DNA of 7,402 bases from Verrucomicrobiota bacterium (GCA_027618625.1 JAQCER010000143.1:1-7402), one strand, 5' to 3'; shown: positions 1 through 6,863, numbered from the stretch's first letter. The notes: generated by a model not told the origin, from the sequence alone. Numbers and translations are program-made.

Positions 1-1
1 C

Positions 2-82
2 AGCGGCCCCCGCAAGATCCGGGGCATCGACACCCCCCTCTGCACCTTCCGCGACCTCCGCCGAGAACCGATGCAGACTTAG
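2..82 (+). CDS. 3' end of an unidentified plus-strand gene (partial)
   Basis: The frame beginning at base 2 is open to a TAG at 80-82 and encodes 26 residues ending in RDLRREPMQT. Nearly every codon up to base 58 ends in G or C (AGC GGC CCC CGC AAG ATC and so on), which is typical of real genes in GC-rich genomes and is not seen in the other two forward frames. The stop lies inside the stop region of the convergent DUF1552 gene, giving a 4-nt tail-to-tail overlap (79-82). The visible residues match no family I can name, and the start lies outside the window. The call rests on codon composition and the neat convergent ending. Confidence 0.5.
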   Translation, partial: SGPRKIRGIDTPLCTFRDLRREPMQT

Positions 83-1398
83 ACGTTCAATTCGGACACG
101 ACTCCCGTGCTGTCGGCGAATCGCTCCCGCTCCCCACCGACAGCTTGTGCCTGTGTGAGCCAGAGGTTCGCGAGCGGCGTGCCGTCTTTGCATTGCAGAT
201 GAGATCCCGTCTTGAGCTTCCCGCCACCGCTGCCGGCGACAATGATGGGCAACCGGTTGTAAGAATGAGCCGCTCCATTCCCCAGCCCCGAGCCGTAGGT
301 GAAGATGGTGTTGTCGAGGAGTGAGGTGCCATCGGCTTCGAGGATGCCGTCCATCTTCTCGACAAGATAGGCAAACTGCCGGACGTGAAACTCATCAATC
401 TTGCGCAGCTCTTCACTCCATCCGCGGTGGGACAGGCCGTGATGCCCAAGAGGCTTGTCCGAAATTTCCTCGAAACGATACGGCGTCTCCCACCGCTCCG
501 GAGCAATCATCATGGTGGCCACGTTTGTGAGCCCGCTCTGGAGCGCCGCCACCATGAAGTCCCCGATGAGGCGCAGGTATTCGCCGCGCGGCAGATGTGC
601 GGCGGAAGGCTCGGGGAGATTCATCTTTTCGAGTTCCGCCCTCATGCCGCCCAGGCGGTCCATCTGCAGTTCGATCGAGCGGATGGATTCAACATACTCG
701 CCCAGCTTGTCGCGATCGTCCCTGCCGAGGCGGCCGGACATGGACTTCGCATCAGCGAGCACAAGGTCGGTGATCCTTTGCGCGGGCGCGGCAGCTGTGC
801 TTGTGAAAAGACGGCGATAAATCTGCTGCGGGTCGCGCATCGCGAGCGCGGGGTATTCGGAGCCATACCACGAAATCGTGTCGAAGTGGATGGACTCGCG
901 GTTGTCCTTGTGGGGATTGCAGTTGAACTCGAGCGTGCGGAAAGGGGTGCCAGTGCCGATCTGCTCGGCCACGATGTGGTCGAGCGTCCGTCCCTGTGGC
1001 ATCCGGCTCGTCGTGCTCCCGCCAGGCGCGAGGCTGGAGAGAAAGCAGCTCCCGCATTGCTCGTGCTGATCCGCCGAGTCCTTCCACGTGCGCGCGAGAC
1101 CGGTGATGAGCGAGACCTTCGCACCCATCTTGTCCAGCGGACTGAGCGTGCGCGTGGAGATGTGCGCATGAGAACCAGCAAAGCTCTGTTCCGGATTTTT
1201 TTGTTCGCCCGGGAAGAACTCCTCGCGAACCACGCCCATCGGAACATAGAAAAAGGCGACGCGCTGCGCGGGCTTCATGGCCGAGCCCGCCGTGCGTGCA
1301 TTCAGGCTCTCAAGGCACGGCAATGCCAGCGCTGCGCCGCAGGAACTCCGCAGGAATGCGCGTCGCGAAAGACCGGATGTTTGTTTCTTGGTGCTCAT
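79..1398 (-). CDS. DUF1552 family Tat-exported protein
   Basis: A 439-residue protein of the DUF1552 family, exported proteins of unestablished function found mainly in Planctomycetota, Verrucomicrobiota and some Myxococcota. Residues 11-17 read SRRAFLR, a twin-arginine signal, followed by a hydrophobic stretch rich in Ala and Leu (about 18-28), so export through Tat is predicted. Family-like blocks include YVPMGVV (51-57), a GRTLDHIVAEQIG block near 137-148, a helical region with repeated charged residues in the middle, and a C-terminal segment with LLDNTIFTYGSG and a following NRLPIIVAGSGGG. The length is normal for the family, so the gene looks intact. Its ATG lies 21 bp after the stop of the cytochrome gene, with no clear Shine-Dalgarno in the gap. 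Translation may be coupled to that gene or may not rely on a Shine-Dalgarno sequence. The pairing with a DUF1592-type cytochrome is the usual context. The biochemical role is unknown. Confidence 0.95.
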   Translation of the reverse strand: MSTKKQTSGLSRRAFLRSSCGAALALPCLESLNARTAGSAMKPAQRVAFFYVPMGVVREEFFPGEQKNPEQSFAGSHAHISTRTLSPLDKMGAKVSLITGLARTWKDSADQHEQCGSCFLSSLAPGGSTTSRMPQGRTLDHIVAEQIGTGTPFRTLEFNCNPHKDNRESIHFDTISWYGSEYPALAMRDPQQIYRRLFTSTAAAPAQRITDLVLADAKSMSGRLGRDDRDKLGEYVESIRSIELQMDRLGGMRAELEKMNLPEPSAAHLPRGEYLRLIGDFMVAALQSGLTNVATMMIAPERWETPYRFEEISDKPLGHHGLSHRGWSEELRKIDEFHVRQFAYLVEKMDGILEADGTSLLDNTIFTYGSGLGNGAAHSYNRLPIIVAGSGGGKLKTGSHLQCKDGTPLANLWLTQAQAVGGERERFADSTGVVSELNV

Positions 1399-1419
1399 GA
1401 GTTTATGGGAATATTGCTT

Positions 1420-3528
1420 TCAAGGTTGCGCGGCGCTCAGCTTTTCCGCGGGATTGAATTTCACGCGGAACGGCTCGCTGAGAATCACCTGCGTCATCAT
1501 CTGCCTCATGCGAAGGTCCTCCGTCGCACTCGCTGCGACGATGCGGTCGAGCACCGGCTTGTCGCCCGGCACCAGTTCGCGCCCGAGAGCGTATTTCAGC
1601 AGGTGCCCTGCAAATCCGCGGGCAAAACGCCCCTTCTCCGCCAGCAGCGCATCTTTGAACTGCTCCGCTGTCGCAAATTTCGTGCGTTTGAAAAGCGTTC
1701 CACTCGGATCAATCGCGTGACCGTTGTCGTCATTGTCGCGCCAGCGCCCGACCGCGTCGTAATTCTCCAGCGCAAAACCGAACGCATCAATCTTCACATG
1801 ACACGATGCACAGTCGGACCGCGTGCGATGCAGCTCGAACTTCTCCCGCAGCGTCATTTCCTTCTCCTGCTCCTTGTCCGCGATGGCCTCCGCCAGGTCC
1901 GGGACATTCGCTGGAGGCGGAGGCGGTGGGTCGTTGAAGAGAGTCTCGATGATCCATTTGCCGCGCGAGATCGGCTTGGTGTCGATCGGGCTCGATGTCA
2001 TCGTCATCACCGCGCAAGTCGTGATGATGCCGCCCTCGCGCTTGGTGCTCACCGGCTGGCGGGTGAATACGCAGACCTCCGACCAGCTCTGTCCATTTTG
2101 GGGCGGCGCGATCTTCTTTTCATGCGCGATGAACTGGGACAGTTGCTCGCTGCGATATGTGAAATCAGATTGGATGAAGTCCGTGATCGGCCGGTTTTCA
2201 ACGAACACCGTCTCGAAGAGCAGCAGCGGCTCCAGCATCATGTGGACGCTGCCGAACATGGAATGAGAGACGATTCCAAACTGGTAAAAGTCGGGGAAAC
2301 GCGTCCGATCCGGCTCGCACGCGACGAGGTTTTCCATCTTCAGCCACTGCGAGGCAAAGGCGTCGCAGAAACGCTTCATCCGGCAATCGTTCATCATCCG
2401 CTCTGCCTGTGCGGCGAGCACCGCGGGATCGCTCAGCCTGCCCTGCTCAGCTTCAGCGAGCAGCGCGTCATCTGGCGCACTGCTCCACAGGAAAAAGGAC
2501 AGCCGCGAAGCCAGTTCAAAATCATCCAGCGGTTCGGGTTTGTCACCCGTGGTCGCACCATCGTAGACGTAGAGAAAACGCGGCGACGCCAATGCCGCGC
2601 CTGCAGTTGCCTGCATCGCCTGGCTGAAACTGTCTCCCTCCTGAATGCACTGCAGCGTGGCGGCCGCATAGCGATCGAGCGTCTCGTCATCAACGGGCCG
2701 ACGAAACGCCTGCGGCAGTAGCTGGCCAAGTCGCGCCCTCACCGCTTTGTCCACCGGCTCCGAAGCGGGCGGGGGTTCAAACCAGTCCTTCCATTTCCCG
2801 CAGGTCTTGGGGCCGAAGTCGCTACTCTGGAAAATGGAAAGGCTGAGTTCCAGGAACGACTCCATCAACACCGGAGATATCGTCAGCAGGTCCGCCCGGT
2901 TGTCGAAGCCATTGACCGCCTTCAGATCCTGTGCGAAAGGCGATACGCCCCTCAGGCGCGGAACGATGAGCTGCCCCTTGCCCATGATGCGGTTCCCAAC
3001 CTCGATGCGTTCAGGCATCCGGCCGGTCAGCGGTTGGAAATAGCCCGACAGATCGCGTGCGATGCGCTCGGGCAGGACAAACAGATCGACCTTCAGATCG
3101 AGCAAATCCTTCACCGCATTCGCATACTGAAACCGATTCATCCGCCGCGCCGGAGTCCGCGGCACGGTTGCATGCAGGCGCAGGCTTTCGTCGAGCAGTT
3201 GCTCGACGTGGATCGCAAACGCGGTGCGTGCCTCGGCCTTCGGTTGCTTCGCCTTTTCCGGCGGCATGTCGCCGTCACGAAGTGCCTTCATGATATCGGA
3301 AAGCAGCTCGGGATTCGCCTTCAGATCATCCGCATCCTTGAACTCTCGCAGGTCGAAATCGCCTTTCACCTTCCCGTCCTTGCCGTGGCAGCCGAAGCAA
3401 TAGTCTTGGAAAAAGGTGTCCTGCCCCCGATCGACGTGCGCCTGCGGAGCTTCTTCAGCATGCAGGCCCAGGAAGGCCATCAGCGAAAAGATGGCGAAAG
3501 ATGCGGTAACTGTGGTGGGGCGTTTCAT
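1420..3528 (-). CDS. DUF1587/1595/1592/1588/1585 cytochrome c-domain protein
   Basis: A 702-residue secreted multidomain protein. An N-terminal Sec-type signal (basic MKR, then hydrophobic residues to about 24) is followed by a cytochrome c-like domain with CFGCH at 44-48 and a candidate axial Met88 in GDMPPEK. Next come DUF1587 (about 127-190, RMNRFQYANAVKDLL), DUF1595 (about 260-322, with AFRRPVDDETLDRY), DUF1592 (about 333-460, with LASRLSFFLWSSAPDD), DUF1588 (about 490-600) and DUF1585 (about 615-690, with LLKYALGREL and ILSEPFR). DUF1588 contains the family's REGGI...SRGKW segment, the poly-proline PPPPPP and a second haem-type motif CASCH at 573-577. This is the standard domain order and length. 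It is first in a two-gene operon with DUF1552. The ATG with MKRP gives the best signal peptide, although the only good AAGGAG lies 29 nt upstream, too far to serve it. An electron-transfer or oxidative role outside the membrane is likely from the haem motifs; the substrate is unknown. Confidence 0.96.
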   Translation of the reverse strand: MKRPTTVTASFAIFSLMAFLGLHAEEAPQAHVDRGQDTFFQDYCFGCHGKDGKVKGDFDLREFKDADDLKANPELLSDIMKALRDGDMPPEKAKQPKAEARTAFAIHVEQLLDESLRLHATVPRTPARRMNRFQYANAVKDLLDLKVDLFVLPERIARDLSGYFQPLTGRMPERIEVGNRIMGKGQLIVPRLRGVSPFAQDLKAVNGFDNRADLLTISPVLMESFLELSLSIFQSSDFGPKTCGKWKDWFEPPPASEPVDKAVRARLGQLLPQAFRRPVDDETLDRYAAATLQCIQEGDSFSQAMQATAGAALASPRFLYVYDGATTGDKPEPLDDFELASRLSFFLWSSAPDDALLAEAEQGRLSDPAVLAAQAERMMNDCRMKRFCDAFASQWLKMENLVACEPDRTRFPDFYQFGIVSHSMFGSVHMMLEPLLLFETVFVENRPITDFIQSDFTYRSEQLSQFIAHEKKIAPPQNGQSWSEVCVFTRQPVSTKREGGIITTCAVMTMTSSPIDTKPISRGKWIIETLFNDPPPPPPANVPDLAEAIADKEQEKEMTLREKFELHRTRSDCASCHVKIDAFGFALENYDAVGRWRDNDDNGHAIDPSGTLFKRTKFATAEQFKDALLAEKGRFARGFAGHLLKYALGRELVPGDKPVLDRIVAASATEDLRMRQMMTQVILSEPFRVKFNPAEKLSAAQP

Positions 3529-3603
3529 TGAGTCCGGGTCAGGGCGCTCTCTGTTTACTCCTTGCTTAAGATTTCCTTTCGTGGTCAGGAGCTTGTGGGC
3601 GTT

Positions 3604-3811
3604 GTGGAGGGGAGCAGAGAGGGGAGAAATGGATTGCGGGGGGAAGAGGGGCAGGAATCGAGGCGAAAAGTTGCAAAGCGGTTCCGGTGAGGGGGAGAAT
3701 CAGGTGAAAAAGGTGATTTCCTGCTTCTGCAGGGGGTTTCAGGGCGGAAATTCAAAGGATGAGAGCATAGTCCTCCTTCCCGCCATGGCAAGGATTGGTT
3801 TTGCGGCGGCT
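3604..3811 (-). repeat. Dispersed repeat, copy A
   Basis: About 205 bp that align with copy B at 6200-6404. Across the 165-nt core read on the minus strand from 3791 to 3627, the alignment needs no gap and 118 of 165 bases match (about 72 percent, counted by hand). In the shared minus-strand frame 34 of 55 residues match, including NFRPETPCR, FSPDS and RLDSCPSS. Both copies also keep a CCTGC-N4-GCAGG hairpin (here 3720-3733) whose loop differs. The ends are approximate because similarity fades into C-rich sequence near 3604 and ends near 3811. There is no transposase and there are no obvious target-site duplications. It may be a non-autonomous element or a decayed small gene family; the frame starts only with TTG in this copy. 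Confidence 0.85.
3720..3733. repeat. Small hairpin inside repeat copy A
   Basis: CCTGC-TTCT-GCAGG forms a 5-bp perfect stem with a 4-nt loop. Copy B has the same stem with loop CTCT at 6315-6328. The stem is conserved in two otherwise 72-percent-identical copies, but it is short and could be retained by chance. Confidence 0.5.
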
Positions 3812-3968
3812 GTTTTCGTTTTCGGGCCTCTTCGGGCGGCGTCAGGAAACTTCGTGGGCCAGGACGCGGCCAACGCCGAGATGGATTGCCTCTAGTCGCC
3901 AGTCGGGGCTTTGGTCAAACGAGTCGGCTCGCCACCCGCTCGGCCGGGATGCCCTGCCGCGTTTCTAC

Positions 3969-4778
3969 TCATCGGATCCTCTGCCGACGGCGAACAAGGC
4001 CCAGCGCGCCGAGAGCACTGGTTGCGAGCAGGACGAGAACAGACGGTTCGGGAATCAGGATCGCGTCGTTCCACTGCTGTGCCATCCAGGCATAACCGGC
4101 GTCGTTGGGATGCAGGGCGTCGTACATGCTATTGACGGGGAAGTTCGTGTTCATGTCCACCAGTCCCAGATTTTCGCCCGCCGAGATCCTGCCGTTGACC
4201 AGGGACGCCAGGGATGAGTTGTACGAGGCGACCCAGGCCTCCTGACCCACGATCGGGGTGAGCTCGGCGACCAGCAGCCGGGCGTCGGGCGTCTGGGCCT
4301 GGATCTGGTCGATGATCTGTCCCACCTGACCGACGGCGGTGGGCACGTCGCCGCCGCGATTGTTCGTGCCAATCATCAGCAGGATGATCTGCGGATTGAC
4401 CTCCAGCTAACCCAGCCCGCCGGCGTCCGATGGCGTGACTCCGTTGAGCAACTGGGCCACATTCCAGCCGCCATGTCCTTCGTGGTATGTCTGATCGCCG
4501 GGTGTGGTGGGAAGGCTGCCGGGGCGGCTATTGGCCGAGCCGACGAACTGAAAGGTGAGGCCGCTGTCGTTCAATAGGTTGTAGAGGGGCCAGCGATAGC
4601 CGGGACCGCTGCTGCTGCTGCCGAAGCCGGTAGTGATGGAGTCACCCAAGGGCATGATCCTGACGTCGGCGGCAACGGTCGCCGCGAGGCCGGCTGTCCT
4701 GGAGTCGATGAGGATCGTCCCACCGTATGCGGTGACGCCGCCCAAGATGACATGCGACACTAGTACGCCCGCGACCAC
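3969..4778 (-). pseudogene. SGNH/GDSL-family hydrolase with PEP-CTERM anchor, interrupted by TAG
   Basis: One continuous frame of 269 codons encodes an SGNH-type esterase/lipase, broken by an in-frame TAG at codon 124 (bases 4407-4409). Before the stop lie the nucleophile block GDSIT (Ser47) and the GGWN region that may form the oxyanion block. After it lie GTNN (Asn139) and the DALHPND block with Asp220 and His223, so all four SGNH blocks are present. The C-terminus is a PEP-CTERM signal: PEP at 243-245, a hydrophobic helix, then RRRQR, predicting sorting to the surface by an exosortase. The stop sits where a residue, possibly Trp (TGG to TAG), would precede LEVNPQIILL. The first in-frame start is a GTG at 4778. 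The upstream frame stays open and reads TKQITAVVAGV, a plausible signal-peptide start that lacks an ATG. Probably a pseudogene; readthrough or a sequencing error is possible. Confidence 0.85.
4407..4409 (-). other. In-frame amber codon in the SGNH hydrolase frame
   Basis: On the minus strand the frame reads GGC GGG CTG GGT TAG CTG GAG GTC AAT. Both sides are in the same frame and encode adjoining parts of the SGNH fold, so a single base change (for example TGG to TAG) explains the interruption. No indel is needed. Confidence 0.9.
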
Positions 4779-4878
4779 TGCAGTAATTTGCTTTGTGCGG
4801 GAGGCCCCTGAAGAAGCCGTCGGGCCGGACCGGAGGGCGGGGAAATGGGGGTTGGTCCACCCGCTTCGCTCCTTCGAC

Positions 4879-5505
4879 TTATTCGCGGTGACGGTCAGAT
4901 GGCCGCGATCGAATACCTGGGTGTCTTGGATTCTCAGTGCGGAAGGGAATCATGGCCTCGAAGTGCGGTTGCTTGATCTTTACAGCCTTACCGTCGGAAG
5001 CGGGATCGTATTTTCCCACAAAGAGATAGCCGAGCCATGGACGTGGCAACTGCCTTACAAAACCATCGTGCTCGTAGGTAGTCCAAAAGTCGGTGGCATT
5101 GCCGAGGCTTTCCTCCAGTCGGTTATTCTGGTTGTTGCCGATGCTCTTGTCCTGCGACTTGAACTCGGTTGCTGCATACAGGACGGGTTCGCCTGTATCA
5201 CCATTTGCCGAATGAAAGCGGCTATTGGCGAGGACGATGAGATCCCAGTTTTTGGAAGGACGGAAATAGGATGGAAGAATGGACGGCGAGGTGGAGAGAT
5301 GGCCTCCGGCGAAGATGTGCTCCGGCTTGACGTTGAGACCGATCAGGAAATCGCGGATGGCGACCGCAAATCCGTCCATTGTCTTGCCGTGAAGATTGGC
5401 GTCGCGCGTTCCGCCTTGGGCTTTTTTGGGAGTGGCACTTTTCTTCGATGCCCACCAGTGTTTGATCGCTTTGTGAAAAAGCTCGGTCTCGGGAAGGTTG
5501 CTCAT
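4879..5505 (-). pseudogene. XhoI/PaeR7I-type restriction endonuclease, C-terminally truncated
   Basis: This 208-residue ORF resembles XhoI/PaeR7I, type II endonucleases that cut CTCGAG and are about 245 residues long from memory. The recognisable part runs from residue 1 to about 188. It includes MDGFA (43-47), the catalytic pattern with Asp88 in NWDLIV and Glu114-x-Lys116 in ATEFKSQ, then SIGNNQNN, the acidic GNATDFWT stretch (135-142) and PWLGYLFVG (156-164). After PHFEAMIPF the sequence turns into basic, low-similarity residues (RTENPRHPG to a stop), so the final 50 to 60 residues are missing and the break is near base 4942. I place the start at the ATG at 5505, which overlaps the methyltransferase stop as ATGA; the frame is open further upstream, but only through a shadow of that gene. 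Whether the truncated enzyme folds is unknown; the missing tail makes activity unlikely. Confidence 0.88.
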
Positions 5506-6386
5506 TGGGGAATTTCGTCGATCTGATAAGCCTCCATCGCGGCTTTGGTGGCGAGCTCGAAATCCTGGGTTTCGAACGCATGGCGGAGGGTGTCGGCGAG
5601 TTTCGGTGAAATGCTTGCCGGATCGGGAACGCGGATGCGGCGGAGGTATTGGGCTTGGAAACGGAGATAGCCGCCGCGCATGCGGACGCCGTAGCAATGG
5701 ATGAAGAACTCGCCTACGACGGACATGAGCAGCGCTCCGAGGACTTTGATGTCCCAAGTCTCAGAGGTGATCCAGTAGAGGTTGTGCTGCGGATAGGTTT
5801 TGCCGAGGTCGAGAGCGGGAAGGAGGCGTTCCTTGATGTCGGCAATGTAGAGTTTGTGCTTCTTGAAGAGGCCGAGGTTCACGCGGTCGATGGTCTTGTG
5901 CCAGTTCTCGGCGCGGTCCTTCTTCGCTGTATGGCGGCTTGAGAGAAGCTCGTGATGGGGTTTGAGGTGCTGCCTCAGTAGCGGGTATTCGGCGAGGTCC
6001 ACGAGGCCATTGACGTTCCAGGGATTCGCCATGCAGTGGCCGGACCATCGCACCTTGCCATCCTTGAGATCGGAGGCGAGTGCGAGTGGTAGGATGCGGT
6101 CGGGCTCAATGTCCGGTTTGCCGGGCGAGATGAAGACTTTGTCCGCTCCGGTGGCGACGCCGATGCCGATCTTGTGCCGGTGAGCTTGGATCTGCCCTTG
6201 CGGGGACCGGCGAGGGGTAGAAAGGGGGGCGCGGAGGGACGAGGGACAGGAATCGAGCCGAGATGTTGAAAAACGGGCACGACGAGACGCAGAATCAGGC
6301 GAAAAAACCGCCGGCCTGCCTCTGCAGGGCGTTTCGGGGCGGAAATTCATTAGCCGAAAAGCTAAACCGCTTTCCCGCCGTGCCAA
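5502..6386 (-). pseudogene. XhoI/PaeR7I-type adenine methyltransferase, C-terminal half only, fused to repeat
   Basis: A 294-codon ORF whose residues from about 65 to 294 match the C-terminal, target-recognition half of the N6-adenine methyltransferases that partner XhoI/PaeR7I. Recognisable blocks are KIGIGVATGADKVF (72-85), RWSGH...NPWN, GLVDLAEYPLLR, WHKTIDRV, KLYIADIK, YPQHNLYWITS, and the long YGVRMRGGYLRFQAQYLRRI segment. Full-length relatives have over 500 residues from memory. The N-terminal domain with the SAM-binding FxGxG and catalytic NPPY motifs is absent here and not found elsewhere in the window. Residues 1 to about 63 are instead translated from repeat copy B, joined in frame near base 6195; the ORF opens with TTG. 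It overlaps the endonuclease ATG by 4 nt (5502-5505). Without the catalytic domain it cannot methylate by itself, so it is a remnant or at most a free recognition domain. Confidence 0.88.
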
Positions 6387-6404
6387 GGATTTGTTTGGCG
6401 GCGG
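6200..6404 (-). repeat. Dispersed repeat, copy B
   Basis: Second copy of the element at 3604-3811, in the same orientation. On the minus strand, codons from 6386 to 6222 align gap-free with copy A, 118 of 165 bases identical. The 47 mismatches fall 16, 11 and 20 on codon positions 1, 2 and 3. Similarity extends a few codons upstream (PPxNxSL in both). Its left edge coincides, within about 10 bp, with the point where methyltransferase homology begins, so the element or a recombination at it removed the first half of that gene. This copy has an ATG at codon 13 of the shared frame; copy A has TTG there. Confidence 0.85.
6315..6328. repeat. Small hairpin inside repeat copy B
   Basis: CCTGC-CTCT-GCAGG, a 5-bp stem equivalent to 3720-3733 in copy A, with a changed loop base. 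Confidence 0.5.
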
Positions 6405-6460
6405 ATGGGGGCCTTCCTTGGCTGAACCGGTTCAAGTCCGGCAACACCAGAAAATATCCC

Positions 6461-6706
6461 CTAATCTGCGGGGAGCCCATTGGAAAACCGCACCTGCAGC
6501 ACAGCGCCGATCGCCGTGCACCCAAGAACCTTCAGCGCGGCGATGCCGAGGTTCTCACCGATCCCAAATCCGCCCTCATTCCGAGTCTCGTCGCCGCCTC
6601 CCTGTGGGCGCGAATTATTTTCCGTCCGGCTGAGCCGGCAGTTCCAACAAGCACTATGAATCCCGGCATCGTTTAGCTCTCCACAGCCCTCACAATTCCA
6701 GCTCAA
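6461..6706 (-). CDS. Small zinc-ribbon protein with possible membrane helix
   Basis: The minus-strand frame encodes 81 residues if it starts at the TTG at 6706. Positions 3-23 give W-N-C-x2-C, an 11-residue spacer, and C-W-N-C (Cys5, Cys8, Cys20, Cys23), the spacing of a single zinc ribbon of the short WxCxxC...CWNC type. A Gly/Asp/Arg-rich linker follows, then a fairly hydrophobic stretch (about 58-73, IAALKVLGCTAIGAVL) that could be one membrane helix, and a short tail to the stop. The frame stays open upstream to a GTG at 6778, but those residues are translated from a hairpin and look unlike protein. No Shine-Dalgarno is visible for either start. It sits upstream of copy B on the same strand. 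It may be a real small gene or the leftover of a longer one; the function is unknown. Confidence 0.42.
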   Translation of the reverse strand: MSWNCEGCGELNDAGIHSACWNCRLSRTENNSRPQGGGDETRNEGGFGIGENLGIAALKVLGCTAIGAVLQVRFSNGLPAD

Positions 6707-6745
6707 ATGACGCAGAAGACAGCCGGGCGTATGGCTGGCGCGGTC

Positions 6746-6791
6746 GGGGCTCAAGCCCGGAAGATGAGAATTTGCCACGGGCTTGAGTTCC
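6746..6791. repeat. Imperfect inverted repeat with 9-bp perfect core
   Basis: CTCAAGCCC at 6750-6758 pairs with GGGCTTGAG at 6779-6787, around a 20-nt loop. GGGG just outside the left arm (6746-6749) can pair with CCCC on the right (6790-6793) across a small bulge. On the minus strand it lies upstream of the zinc-ribbon frame. There is no T-run, so a rho-independent terminator is not supported; it could be a dispersed repeat arm or an RNA hairpin. Confidence 0.6.
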
Positions 6792-6845
6792 CCGCCTTGG
6801 CAGGATGGTCGAGAGTCTGTTGCATCGTCCCGGAAGATGCGCTGC

Positions 6846-6863
6846 GAATTCCACCAGGAATTC
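6846..6863. repeat. 7-bp perfect hairpin
   Basis: GAATTCC-ACCA-GGAATTC, a 7-bp perfect stem with a 4-nt loop, in a stretch (6779-6983) where I see no gene. The minus-strand frame through it is open for some 60 codons, but nothing in it is recognisable. Confidence 0.55.

Larger units (their letters stand above)
3529..3968. other. Intergenic spacer between SGNH pseudogene and cytochrome gene
   Basis: This 440-bp stretch has no convincing gene. About half is copy A of a dispersed repeat (see 3604-3811). The part next to the cytochrome start (3529-3603) should contain that operon's promoter, but I see no clear -35/-10 pair; an AAGGAG on the minus strand (3563-3558) is 29 nt from the ATG. The part from 3812 to 3968 follows the SGNH gene stop on the minus strand. 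It has short open frames but no family resemblance and no clear hairpin plus T-run terminator. Confidence 0.6.

Noticed and set aside
928..933. A CTCGAG site, the recognition sequence of XhoI-type enzymes.
   Set aside because: One site in 7.4 kb is unremarkable for this base composition and says nothing about whether the enzyme is active.
642..1247. Other open frames within the DUF1552 and cytochrome genes, on both strands.
   Set aside because: They overlap strongly supported genes and have low-complexity Arg/Ser/Pro-rich translations.
385..2721. A plus-strand open frame of 778 codons lying antisense to both the DUF1552 gene and the cytochrome gene.
   Set aside because: It is exactly antisense to two well-supported genes and crosses their junction; its Arg/His/Leu-rich translation has no domain-like blocks. 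GC-rich codon use on the coding strand removes stops from this frame.
4800..4830. A possible terminator-like GGCCC...GGGCC pair upstream of the SGNH frame.
   Set aside because: The stem is only five pairs with a 14-nt loop and has no T-run.
5506..5757. An earlier start for the endonuclease frame, giving 292 residues.
   Set aside because: The extra 84 residues are Arg/Pro/His-rich and antiparallel to nothing family-like; they are a frame shadow of the methyltransferase. The ATG at 5505 with the ATGA overlap fits the family N-terminus.
6427..6441. A tRNA T-arm look-alike: CCGG-TTCAAGT-CCGG followed by CAACACCA.
   Set aside because: Only four stem pairs, the acceptor side before CCA is too short, and no D-arm, anticodon arm or matching 5' acceptor is present upstream.
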